A DNA stretch of 64,000 bases from Actinoallomurus sp963736325 (GTDB lineage Bacteria > Actinomycetota > Actinomycetes > Streptosporangiales > Streptosporangiaceae), in assembly GCA_963736325.1 (NCBI GenBank), contig CAVTOG010000015.1, forward strand, positions 625,075 to 689,074, read 5' to 3'. Positions 1 through 6,990 of this stretch are shown in pieces. Position 1 is the stretch's first letter; every line of letters starts with the position of its first letter. The position numbers were made by a program, and so were the translations under genes. Under the pieces are notes generated by a model that saw nothing but the letters and a program-made list of their open reading frames with translations, had not been told where the DNA came from and did no database searches.

Positions 1-853
1 CCGGGGCGACCGCGACGGTGAAGGTGCTCGACCCGTCCTTGCCGAAGGCACGGCCCTCATCGGAAATCGTCTTCGGCACCACCTGTTCGGCCTGCGGAAG
101 CGTCAGCCCCAGCGCGGTCAGCCGTCCGGGGCCGTTCGCGCGCGCCAGCGTCTGGGAGGCGCCGGGCGCGAGACGCAGCGAGGCCTTCGCCGTACGAGCG
201 CCGGGCGCCGCGGGCTTCGGGTCCTTCGTGCCCGCGGCGTTCAGCGTGGAGAGCACGTCCTCCGCCTTGTCGGACGGGTCGAACGTGGAGACGCCGTGGT
301 CGTCGGGGAAGGTCCGGTAGGTGACGTGGTAGAAGATCGGGTTGTGTTCCGTCGTGATCCGCATCGACGAGCGGAACGGCATCGGCACCTCGACGTATAC
401 GCCGCCCGAACTCCGGTCGGCGTTGGCGACGAGGGGGTGCGCGAACGGCGCGCCGACCTTCCCGTCGACCAGGTCCTGCAGTGGAGCGTGCACCACGTCA
501 CGCCCGTCGAGCGTGATCGTGATGTTACCGGTGGCGCTCACGTCGCCGTTGTCACGGGTGAACCAGATCGCGTCCACCTCGCCGGGGCCGGAGTGCTCGG
601 CGATCACGCAGCCGTCGGCGGAGGTCCGCAGGCAGGAGTAGGTGCCCTCGAACCCGTCATTGTTGCCGCCGGTGCGGTCGAAGCTGGAGAACTGCTGGGT
701 CCGCACCCCGCTGGTGAGTTCCGGGAGGCGGTCCAGGTGCCGGTAGACGTCCCAGCCGACCGCGCCCTTCGGGTCGGGGACGGCCGCGCCGGCGTGGGCG
801 GGGCCGCCGGCGAGCGTCGCGGCGGCGAGGAGTAGCGCTGCGGGGTATCTCAT
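1..853 (-). CDS. secreted GH172/DUF2961 glycoside hydrolase (partial)
   Basis: Only the N-terminal 284 or so residues are inside the window; the rest runs off the left edge. The protein starts with a signal peptide (MRYPAALLLAAATLAGGPA, Ala-rich cleavage region), so it is probably exported. The mature part begins with a block typical of DUF2961/GH172: a helix ending LPELTSG, then VRTQQFSSFDRTGGNNDGF, then a beta-rich stretch with DAIWFTRDNGD. Known members of GH172 include difructose-dianhydride synthase/hydrolases and exo-acting D-arabinofuranosidases. The ATG overlaps the stop of the upstream isomerase gene (ATGA at 850-853), so the two are translationally coupled. Family assignment is firm; substrate is open because the C-terminal half is missing here. 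Confidence 0.82.
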   Translation of the reverse strand, partial: MRYPAALLLAAATLAGGPAHAGAAVPDPKGAVGWDVYRHLDRLPELTSGVRTQQFSSFDRTGGNNDGFEGTYSCLRTSADGCVIAEHSGPGEVDAIWFTRDNGDVSATGNITITLDGRDVVHAPLQDLVDGKVGAPFAHPLVANADRSSGGVYVEVPMPFRSSMRITTEHNPIFYHVTYRTFPDDHGVSTFDPSDKAEDVLSTLNAAGTKDPKPAAPGARTAKASLRLAPGASQTLARANGPGRLTALGLTLPQAEQVVPKTISDEGRAFGKDGSSTFTVAVAP

Positions 854-2259
854 GAGACGTCACCGAACCCGTCGAAGTCGATGTCGAGGAGGTCGCAGAC
901 CGCGCGCAGCTCCGCGACGTACTCGCCGGGGACCGCGTGGATGTGGTTGGCGCCGAACCGTGAAAGGAACTCGTCCGCGCCGACCTTCAGGCGCGCGAAG
1001 GCGTGCGGCCACTCGTAGGTCGACTGGCGCATCATCGCCTCGTTGGTGGCCTCGTCGTACTGCTCGAACGCGCCGCGCGCCACGTGCATGCGGTACCGGC
1101 CGCCGAGCCGGGTCAGCCGGGCGAACGTCATGTCACCGGGGGCGGCGAGGTGCTGCACCGACGCGCCGCCCGCCGGGAAGTAGAACACCTCCGGATACAG
1201 GTGCGTCTTCGCCAGGTTCTCCGCCGGGTCGGCGGAGCGCGCCGCGTACCAGGTGGCGTGCTGCCCGGAGTTGCACAGGTCCCAGACGTCCTTGTCGGCG
1301 TGGTAGTGCCGGACGTCCGCGAACAGGACGGGGTCGCCGGACAGCAGCTTCAGGATCTGCATCGTCAGCGCGCCGTCCATGTCGGCCTCGGTCGCGGTGA
1401 CGTGCGTGTCCTTGGGCCCCTCCCAGTCGTACGGGTCGTTGAGGAAGGCCTCGGTGACGTCCATCGTGGCGAAGTGGGTGGTCAGCTCCGGCTGCCCCTT
1501 GATGCCGGAGAAGTCCAGGTTCCACTCATCGATCAGCTCGCGCATCGCGTAGTAGGAGCGGATCTGGCGTTCGAGCAGCTCAGGCGTCAACTGCTTGCCG
1601 TCGTAGTGGACGTTGCCGTGTTTCTCCAGCCAGTCCCGGCCGGCCGCGACGCGGGACGCGTCGGCGTTCTCCGAACGCCGGACGATCTCCCACTGGTCGA
1701 TCTCCTCGACGTCCACGCCGAACTGCCGCATCCACTGGTCCGTGTTGGCGACCGCGGTGTACATGCCCATGGGACGGCCGCCGATCCGGCCGAACGTCGA
1801 GCCCCTGAGGCCGCGTACGGCGGTGGCGGCCCGTACCTGCGTGAGGATCCGGTCCATGATCTCGCCCGGGTCGCCCCACAGCCGCGCGTGCACGCGGCCG
1901 GCCTGGTCGAGCGCGCCGCCGCCGGCCAGCATGCCGACCATGCCGGGGAACTGAGGGTCGATGTTGCCGAGGAGCAGGAGCGCCCCGGGCGTCGCGTCGG
2001 CGGCGAGCATCGTGAAGTGCGGGAACGCCCACACCGGATAGTTGAAGATCGTCAGGTCCGGCTGGTGACCCGCCACCCACCGTGCCTCGGTGGTCGCGAG
2101 TTCGTTCGTCCAGATGATGTCGCGCGCCGCGACGACCTCGTGCCCGTGGGAGCGCAGCGCCTCGGCGAGGACCCGCGTCGACTCGTTGACATGGTCGGTG
2201 ACGTCGCGGGCCACGAAGTCTCGCCCGTCCGACATGCTGAGAAGGCCGATTCGCGCCAC
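850..2259 (-). CDS. L-fucose/L-arabinose isomerase family protein
   Basis: A 469-residue protein of the FucI/AraA-like superfamily, expected to interconvert a free aldose and its ketose with a divalent metal in the cytoplasm. Visible landmarks are an N-terminal Rossmann-like domain (residues 1-170), a central part with GIKGQPELTTHFATMD and EADMDGALTMQILKLLSGDP, and the C-terminal CNSGQHATWYAARS and NHIHAVPGEYV blocks that carry the metal-binding acidic and His residues in this family. The GTG start at 2259 has GGAGG seven bases upstream. It lies first in an operon with the GH172 gene and is divergent from a lacI gene across tandem operators. Enzymes of this type commonly accept L-fucose, D-arabinose or L-arabinose; which one applies here cannot be read from sequence. 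Confidence 0.85.
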   Translation of the reverse strand: MARIGLLSMSDGRDFVARDVTDHVNESTRVLAEALRSHGHEVVAARDIIWTNELATTEARWVAGHQPDLTIFNYPVWAFPHFTMLAADATPGALLLLGNIDPQFPGMVGMLAGGGALDQAGRVHARLWGDPGEIMDRILTQVRAATAVRGLRGSTFGRIGGRPMGMYTAVANTDQWMRQFGVDVEEIDQWEIVRRSENADASRVAAGRDWLEKHGNVHYDGKQLTPELLERQIRSYYAMRELIDEWNLDFSGIKGQPELTTHFATMDVTEAFLNDPYDWEGPKDTHVTATEADMDGALTMQILKLLSGDPVLFADVRHYHADKDVWDLCNSGQHATWYAARSADPAENLAKTHLYPEVFYFPAGGASVQHLAAPGDMTFARLTRLGGRYRMHVARGAFEQYDEATNEAMMRQSTYEWPHAFARLKVGADEFLSRFGANHIHAVPGEYVAELRAVCDLLDIDFDGFGDVS

Positions 2260-2328
2260 GTACTACCTCCGGGGGGCCGGTCCGGCCGGTGATCCGCTCG
2301 TTCGGCCGGGGTGGGGTACAGTCTGCGG

Positions 2329-2353
2329 GAAATCGATTTCTGAAATCGATTTC
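2329..2353. promoter_or_regulatory. tandem LacI-family operators
   Basis: Two identical 12-bp perfect palindromes, GAAATCGATTTC, occupy 2329-2340 and 2342-2353, one base apart. Their inner halves create a third, odd palindrome (CGATTTCTGAAATCG, centred on 2341). They carry the central CG and GAAA/TTTC arms typical of LacI/GalR-family operators and sit between the divergent isomerase and lacI genes, so they probably control both. Confidence 0.85.
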
Positions 2354-2444
2354 TCGGAACGTAGATCGGGTCCACGGACATGTCAACCCCCTACCGCCCG
2401 GTACGGCGCGGGAGAATGCCCGTGATCAGGAGCGGAGCCGGCGG

Positions 2445-3458
2445 ATGGCACGAGTGACGATCAGCGATGTCGCGCGGGCGGCCGGGGTCTCGCCGGCCAC
2501 GGTCTCCCGGGTCCTCAACACCTCCGAGACCGTCTCGCCCGTCCTGGCCGAACGGGTGCTGGCGGCGGTGCGCGCGCTGGGCTACCGGCCGAACAGCCAG
2601 GCGCGCAGCCTGCGCACGCGGGCGACCACGGTGCTCGGCGTGATCATCTCCGACATCACCAACCCGTTCTTCACCGCGATGGTCCGCGGCGTGGAAGACG
2701 CCGCGAACCGCGCCGGCTACTCCGTCGTGCTGGCCAACACCGACGAGGATCTGCGCAAGGAACAGCGATACCTGGAAGTGGCCGCCGCCGAGCAGATGGC
2801 CGGGGTCCTCCTGTCACCGGCGTCGCCGACGGAGACCGTCATCGACGTGCTGGCCGAGCGCGGCATCCCGGTGGTGACGATCGACCGGCGGCTCGAACGC
2901 GCGGACGTCGACCAGGTGATGATCGACAACCACGGCGCGGCGCGTACGGCGACCCTCCACCTCGCCGGGCAGGGCTGCCGCCGGATCGGCTTCGTCGCCG
3001 GGCGGCCCGGCACGACGACCGGCGCCGACCGGCTGGCCGGCTACCAGGCGGGCCTCGACGAGGCCGGGCTGCCCGCCGACCCCGCGCTCGTCGCCGTCGG
3101 CGGCTTCCGCGTCGACGGCGGACGCGACGCGACCACCCGCCTGCTCGCCCTTCCCGAACGCCCCGATGCCCTCTTCGTGGCCAACAATCTGATGACGATC
3201 GGTGCCCTCGACGCGCTCGACGCCGCCGGGGTGGCGTTTCCAGGCGACCTCGCGCTCGCCGGTTTCGACGACATGATGCCCGCGCTCGGGCTCCGCTCAC
3301 CGATCACCGCGGTGAGCCAGCCGACGTACGAGATCGGGAGACAGGCCACCGACCTGCTGCTGCGCCGCGTCGGAGGCGAGGTGTTCCCCCGGCGCGACAT
3401 CACGCTGACAGCCGAACTCCGGATACGGGCGAGCTCGCTGCGCCTCGGCGACGCCTGA
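2445..3458 (+). CDS. LacI family transcriptional regulator
   Basis: A 337-residue sugar-responsive repressor. Residues 1-55 form the LacI helix-turn-helix plus hinge (VTISDVARAAGVSPATVSRV, then YRPNSQARSLR). Residues 60-335 are the periplasmic-binding-protein-like effector domain (TVLGVIISDITNPFF, DRRLERADVDQVMIDN, LFVANNLMTIGAL, DLALAGFDDM, AVSQPTYEIG). ATG 2445 is chosen because homology begins there, although the frame is open further upstream. It is divergent from the isomerase/GH172 operon and its likely binding sites are the two palindromes at 2329-2353, about 90 bp upstream, so local repression of the sugar operon plus autoregulation is the natural reading. The inducer is unknown. Confidence 0.93.
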   Translation: MARVTISDVARAAGVSPATVSRVLNTSETVSPVLAERVLAAVRALGYRPNSQARSLRTRATTVLGVIISDITNPFFTAMVRGVEDAANRAGYSVVLANTDEDLRKEQRYLEVAAAEQMAGVLLSPASPTETVIDVLAERGIPVVTIDRRLERADVDQVMIDNHGAARTATLHLAGQGCRRIGFVAGRPGTTTGADRLAGYQAGLDEAGLPADPALVAVGGFRVDGGRDATTRLLALPERPDALFVANNLMTIGALDALDAAGVAFPGDLALAGFDDMMPALGLRSPITAVSQPTYEIGRQATDLLLRRVGGEVFPRRDITLTAELRIRASSLRLGDA

Positions 3459-3595
3459 GCGCGCCCGCGATGCGCCTGCGCCCGAGGTCCCGCCGTACCC
3501 GGTAGCGTTTGGAGTGACCGTCCTGTTGGTCTCAAGGCATTGACTCCTGGGGACACCCGGTCGCGGCCTTAAGACGTACGACGGAGCGTGATGGT

Positions 3596-4042
3596 GTGTC
3601 CGTGATGGTCTGGATCAACCCTGGCGCGGCATGGGAGAGCGCGGTGGACGCCGCCGCCCGACTGGCCGACGACGAGGTCGTCCTGCTCCTGGTCACCGAT
3701 TCGGACGGCGGGCGGACGCACGACCCGCTGACGGAGCTGCTCGGACCGTCCGGCCACGAGCCCGGCGACGCGTTCGGCGGGAGCACCGAGGATCAGGCTG
3801 CCGCGCTCTTCGACGAGGCCGAGGCGAGGATGGGCCGGCCCGTACGCCGCCTGTGGGAGCGCGGTGTCGCCGAGCACGAGGTCGTCGCCGCCGCGGGCTC
3901 CGCCGACCTGCTGGTCTGCGTACGCGACGGAGCCCCCGGCGGACGCGGCGCCGACAGCCTCGGCCCCGCGACACGCTTCGTCGTCCACCACGCCCCGTGC
4001 GAGGTCCTCCTGGTGTGGCCCGGCGGCAAACCGCCCTGCTAG
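3596..4042 (+). CDS. universal stress protein family protein
   Basis: A 148-residue single-domain Usp-like protein. The end of the protein, with GAPGGRGADSLGPATRFV followed by HHAPCEVLLVW, fits the ATP-binding G-x2-G-x9-G-S/T pattern and the closing beta strand of UspA proteins. The N-terminal strand (MVWINPGAAWESAVDAAARLA) is shorter than usual. Start is a GTG at 3596. It stands alone between lacI and the phosphotransferase gene and no operator could be recognised upstream. The role (nucleotide-binding stress or dormancy factor) is by family only. Confidence 0.7.
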   Translation: MSVMVWINPGAAWESAVDAAARLADDEVVLLLVTDSDGGRTHDPLTELLGPSGHEPGDAFGGSTEDQAAALFDEAEARMGRPVRRLWERGVAEHEVVAAAGSADLLVCVRDGAPGGRGADSLGPATRFVVHHAPCEVLLVWPGGKPPC

Positions 4043-4120
4043 GGCGCGTGTCTCAGGGTGTTCGGGCGGCTCGCCGAAAATCGCTTCGAGGGTCGCGGCG
4101 CTTGCCTCTACCGTGACCGG

Positions 4121-4654
4121 GTGACGGCTCAGGTGATCGTGTTGAACGGCGGGTCCAGCTCGGGCAAGTCCGGGATCGTCCGGTGTCTGCAGGCGGTACT
4201 GCGGGATCCGTGGCTCGCCGCCGCGGTCGACTCGCTGGTCGAGGCGATGCCCGCTTCCCTGCGGACGTCGGACGCGGGGATCGAATTCGCCGCGGACGGC
4301 GGTGTGAACATCGGATCGCAGTTCCGGGAGCTGGAAGCGGCGTGGATGGAGGGGGTCGCCGCGATGGCACGCGCGGGCGCCCGTGTCATCGTCGATGACG
4401 TCTTCCTAGGGGGAGCGGCGTCCCAGGAGCGGTGGCAGAAGGCCTTAGGTGGACTGGACGTGCTGTGGGTCGGCGTCAGGTGCGAGAGCACGATCGCCGC
4501 GGGCCGCGAGGTCGCCCGCGGGGACCGGCCCCGGGGAATGGCCGCGTCGCAGGCGGAGACGGTCCACCGGGGCGTGGTCTACGACCTGGAGGTGGATACC
4601 ACGCGCACGGAGTCCCTGAACTGCGCGCGGGCCATCGCCGCCCGAATCAACTGA
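4121..4654 (+). CDS. cpt: chloramphenicol 3-O-phosphotransferase
   Basis: A 177-residue kinase that phosphorylates the primary hydroxyl of chloramphenicol, inactivating it; almost the same length as the Streptomyces venezuelae enzyme. From the GTG at 4121 the protein reads MTAQVIVLNGGSSSGKSG: the Walker A loop GGSSSGKS is at residues 10-17 and the catalytic Asp37 lies in VDSLVEAMP, exactly as in that enzyme. Further family blocks are GIEFAADGGVNIG, GARVIVDDVFLGGAASQERW, LDVLWVGVRC and VYDLEVDTT. An upstream ATG (4058) is in frame but lacks family similarity. The gene ends convergently with the ABC permease gene, overlapping by 8 bp. No chloramphenicol biosynthesis genes are nearby, so this is a stand-alone resistance determinant or a kinase for a related compound. 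Confidence 0.92.
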   Translation: MTAQVIVLNGGSSSGKSGIVRCLQAVLRDPWLAAAVDSLVEAMPASLRTSDAGIEFAADGGVNIGSQFRELEAAWMEGVAAMARAGARVIVDDVFLGGAASQERWQKALGGLDVLWVGVRCESTIAAGREVARGDRPRGMAASQAETVHRGVVYDLEVDTTRTESLNCARAIAARIN

Positions 4655-5411
4655 TCTTGCGCCGGTAGATCACCATCGCGAAGGCGTAGGCGGCGATGAG
4701 GACGCCGGCGCACCAGACGAGGGCGGTCCAGATGTCGGTGCCGACCGGTCGCTGTGCGAACAGGTCGTGGATCGTGTTGACGATGGACGTGACCGGCTGG
4801 TGCTCGGCGAAGGCGCGCACCGGGCCGGGCATGGTTTTCGTGGGAACGAACGCCGAGCTGACGAACGGCAGGAAGATGAGCGGGTAGGAGAACGCGCCCG
4901 CGCCGTCCGCCGACTTCGCGGACAGTCCTGCGATCACGGCGATCCACGTCAACGCCAGGGTGAACAGGATCAGGATGCCGGCGACCGCGAGCCAGGCCGT
5001 TGCTCCGGCGCCTGAGCGGAAGCCCATGAGGAGGGCGACGAGCACGACGATCACGAGCGAGATCAGGTTGGCGACCAGCGAGGTCAGCACGTGCCCCCAC
5101 AGCACGCCCGACCGTGCGATCGGCATGGACTGGAAGCGCTCGAAGATCCCGCTCTTCATGTCCGCGAAGAGCCGGAACGCGGTGTAGGAGACGCCGGACG
5201 CGATCGTGATGAGCAGGATGCCGGGCAGCATGTAGTTCACATACGAGTCCGCCCCGGTCTCGATCGCGCCGCCGAACACGTAGACGAACAGCAGCATGAT
5301 GGTGATCGGCATGACCGCGGTCGTGATGATCGTGTCCAGGCTGCGCGTGATGTGGCGCAGGGATCGTCCTGTCAGGACGGCGGTGTCGCCGAAGACGTGC
5401 GTGGTCATCAT
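4647..5411 (-). CDS. ABC-2 type (DrrB-like) exporter permease
   Basis: A 254-residue membrane subunit of an ABC exporter of the daunorubicin-resistance DrrB class. Six hydrophobic segments are visible, the first at IITTAVMPITIMLLFVYVF, and the conserved ABC-2 stretch with PLIFLPFVSSAFVPT near residues 180-195 precedes the last segments (TALVWCAGVLIAAYAFAMVIY). The start overlaps the end of the ATPase gene by 4 bp (5408-5411), so the two are co-translated. The operon head is a PadR regulator, which in this family usually senses the exported drug or phenolic compound. The C-terminal end overlaps cpt by 8 bp in convergent orientation. Confidence 0.9.
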   Translation of the reverse strand: MMTTHVFGDTAVLTGRSLRHITRSLDTIITTAVMPITIMLLFVYVFGGAIETGADSYVNYMLPGILLITIASGVSYTAFRLFADMKSGIFERFQSMPIARSGVLWGHVLTSLVANLISLVIVVLVALLMGFRSGAGATAWLAVAGILILFTLALTWIAVIAGLSAKSADGAGAFSYPLIFLPFVSSAFVPTKTMPGPVRAFAEHQPVTSIVNTIHDLFAQRPVGTDIWTALVWCAGVLIAAYAFAMVIYRRKIS

Positions 5412-6184
5412 CGGTCCTTAGTGCCGGCGCGGTCGTCGCCGACGATCGCGAAGAAGACGTCCTCGAGGGTCGGCTGCTTCTCCACGTACTCGACCTTGGC
5501 AGGCGGGAGCAGCCGTTTCAGTTCGGTGGGGGTGCCGTTCACGATGATCCGGCCCTGGTGGAGGATCGCGATCCGGTCGGCGAGCTCTTCGGCCTCGTCC
5601 AGATACTGCGTCGTGAGCAGCACCGTCGTGCCGTTCGCGGCGAGCTCCTTGACCGTGCGCCACACCTCGACGCGTGCCTGGGGGTCGAGTCCGGTCGTCG
5701 GCTCGTCGAGGAAGATGACCGGCGGATTCCCGATCAGGCTCATGGCGATGTCCAGCCGGCGGCGCATGCCACCCGAATACGTCGACGCCTTCCGCTCGGC
5801 CGCTTCGGTGAGCGAGAAGCGTTCGAGCAGTTCATCCGCGATCCGGTGCGGGTCCTTGAGGTGCCGCAGCCGGGCGACGAGCACGAGATTCTCCCGCCCG
5901 CTGAGGATCTCGTCGACGGCGGCGAACTGTCCCGTGAGGCTGATGGCCTCCCGCACGTTCGCCGGTTGCGTGGCGACGTCGAAGCCATCGACGCTGGCCG
6001 TCCCCGCGTCGGCCTTCAACAACGTGGACAGGATTCTGATGACCGTGGTCTTGCCGGCCCCGTTGGAGCCGAGCAGGGCGAAGATGCTGCCCCGCTCCAC
6101 GTCGAGGTCCACGCCGCGCAGCACATGCAGCTTGTTGTACGACTTCTCCAGACCCCGCCCATGGATCACGTGCTGGATCGTCAT
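5408..6184 (-). CDS. ABC exporter ATP-binding protein (DrrA-like)
   Basis: A 258-residue ATPase that powers the adjoining DrrB-type permease. Walker A is GSNGAGKTT, the Q-loop is in SLTGQFAAVDE, the signature is YSGGMRRRLD, Walker B with the catalytic Glu is PVIFLDEPTTGLD, and the switch region is TTQYLDEAEELADRI. YSGGMRRRLDIAMSL and the downstream LPPAKVEYVEKQPTLEDVFFAIVG tail are typical of DrrA-class exporters. ATG 6184 is preferred over the longer open frame because it overlaps the DUF1048 stop by one base (TGATG) and starts family similarity (MTIQHVIHGRGLEKSY). Confidence 0.93.
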   Translation of the reverse strand: MTIQHVIHGRGLEKSYNKLHVLRGVDLDVERGSIFALLGSNGAGKTTVIRILSTLLKADAGTASVDGFDVATQPANVREAISLTGQFAAVDEILSGRENLVLVARLRHLKDPHRIADELLERFSLTEAAERKASTYSGGMRRRLDIAMSLIGNPPVIFLDEPTTGLDPQARVEVWRTVKELAANGTTVLLTTQYLDEAEELADRIAILHQGRIIVNGTPTELKRLLPPAKVEYVEKQPTLEDVFFAIVGDDRAGTKDR

Positions 6185-6552
6185 CAGACTCCCCTCTCTC
6201 CGGTGTCTTCTCCGGCGGCACGGTCGATGGCGTTGGTCAGCCGTTCCCGCTCCCGGATGATCCACTTACCCTTCGGGTAGTTCCGGACGAACGTCTCGAT
6301 GAACTCCACAGGGTCTTCCCCGACGATCTCGCGGACCGGGGTGCCGTTCGCGGCGCTCTGCTCGAACAGGTCGATGAGGTCCTCATAGAGCGAGGTCCCG
6401 CCGCCCCCCGTCCCGAAGTAGTTCAGGTACCGCTCCAGCGCATCGATCGCCGTGCGATAGCTCGGGGGAAGTCGTTTCGCGCGAGCCTTGTACTCCCGCC
6501 ATTGCCCCTTCTCACCGATCACCGTCGAGATGAACTTCGAGAGCATGGTCAT
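6184..6552 (-). CDS. DUF1048 family protein
   Basis: A 122-residue, mostly helical soluble protein. It matches the DUF1048 pattern: an N-terminal amphipathic helix (MLSKFISTVIGEKGQW), a middle with LPPSYRTAIDALERYLNYFG, and a C-terminal FVRNYPKGKWIIRERERLTNAI. Such proteins are nearly always encoded between a PadR regulator and a DrrAB-type exporter, as here. It overlaps padR by 4 bp and the ATPase gene by 1 bp. Its molecular role is not known to me. Confidence 0.85.
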   Translation of the reverse strand: MTMLSKFISTVIGEKGQWREYKARAKRLPPSYRTAIDALERYLNYFGTGGGGTSLYEDLIDLFEQSAANGTPVREIVGEDPVEFIETFVRNYPKGKWIIRERERLTNAIDRAAGEDTGERGV

Positions 6553-6878
6553 CTACCTCCTTCGCGGAGCTGTTCGAGCCGTTCGACGAGGAAGCTCCAG
6601 GTCCTCCAGAACTCTTCGAGGTATTCGCGCCCCTGCGCGTTGAGCGAATACACCTTGCGCGGAGGCCCCTTCTCCGACGGGACCTTCTCCACGTCGACGA
6701 AGCCGCGCTGTTCGATCCTGACCAGCAGCGCGTAGATCGTGCCCTCGGCGATGTCGGAGAAGCCCTGGTCACGCAGCCACGCGGTGATCTCGTAGCCGTA
6801 CGCGGGGCGGCCGGACAGAACCGCGAGGACGATGCCCTCCAGGACTCCCTTGAGCATCTCCGTCACCTGCTTGCCCAC
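6549..6878 (-). CDS. PadR family transcriptional regulator
   Basis: A 109-residue winged-helix regulator. The PadR hallmarks are an N-terminal helix (VTEMLKGVLEGIVLAVLS), RPAYGYEITAWLRDQGF, and the wing SEGTIYALLVRIEQRGF-like block followed by KGPPRKVYSLNAQGREYLEEF. The GTG at 6878 has AGGGG at good spacing. First gene of padR-DUF1048-drrA-drrB with overlapping ends. A dyad over its promoter suggests autorepression with release by a ligand that the exporter removes. This regulatory logic is inference from the family. Confidence 0.93.
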   Translation of the reverse strand: MGKQVTEMLKGVLEGIVLAVLSGRPAYGYEITAWLRDQGFSDIAEGTIYALLVRIEQRGFVDVEKVPSEKGPPRKVYSLNAQGREYLEEFWRTWSFLVERLEQLREGGR

Positions 6879-6899
6879 GGATATCCCCTGACTTACTTA

Positions 6900-6947
6900 G
6901 TGATACTGACTACTGGTACATAGTAACACTGAATAGCTGCGCCGCAA
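6900..6947 (-). promoter_or_regulatory. padR operon promoter and dyad operator
   Basis: On the minus strand a -35 like TTGCGG (6942-6947) and a -10 TACTAT (6920-6925) are 16 bp apart. An inverted repeat, GTGTTACT (6922-6929) with AGTATCAC (6900-6907), 7 of 8 positions matching, covers the -10 and start region, and ACTA/TAGT nests inside it. Position and AT content fit a PadR autoregulatory site. Confidence 0.6.
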
Positions 6948-6990
6948 GGGCCCCCAAGTCGAGCCATCGGACTCTGGCGGGAGAGGCGTC

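Noticed and set aside
2445..3458. Long open frames antisense to lacI and to many other genes
   Set aside because: They are Arg/Pro/Ala-rich shadows of high-GC genes with no ribosome sites or family patterns.
3541..3570. GGGGAC...GGTC as a DosR-like box before the universal stress protein gene
   Set aside because: The spacing between half-sites is off by one base and the second half does not read GTCCC.
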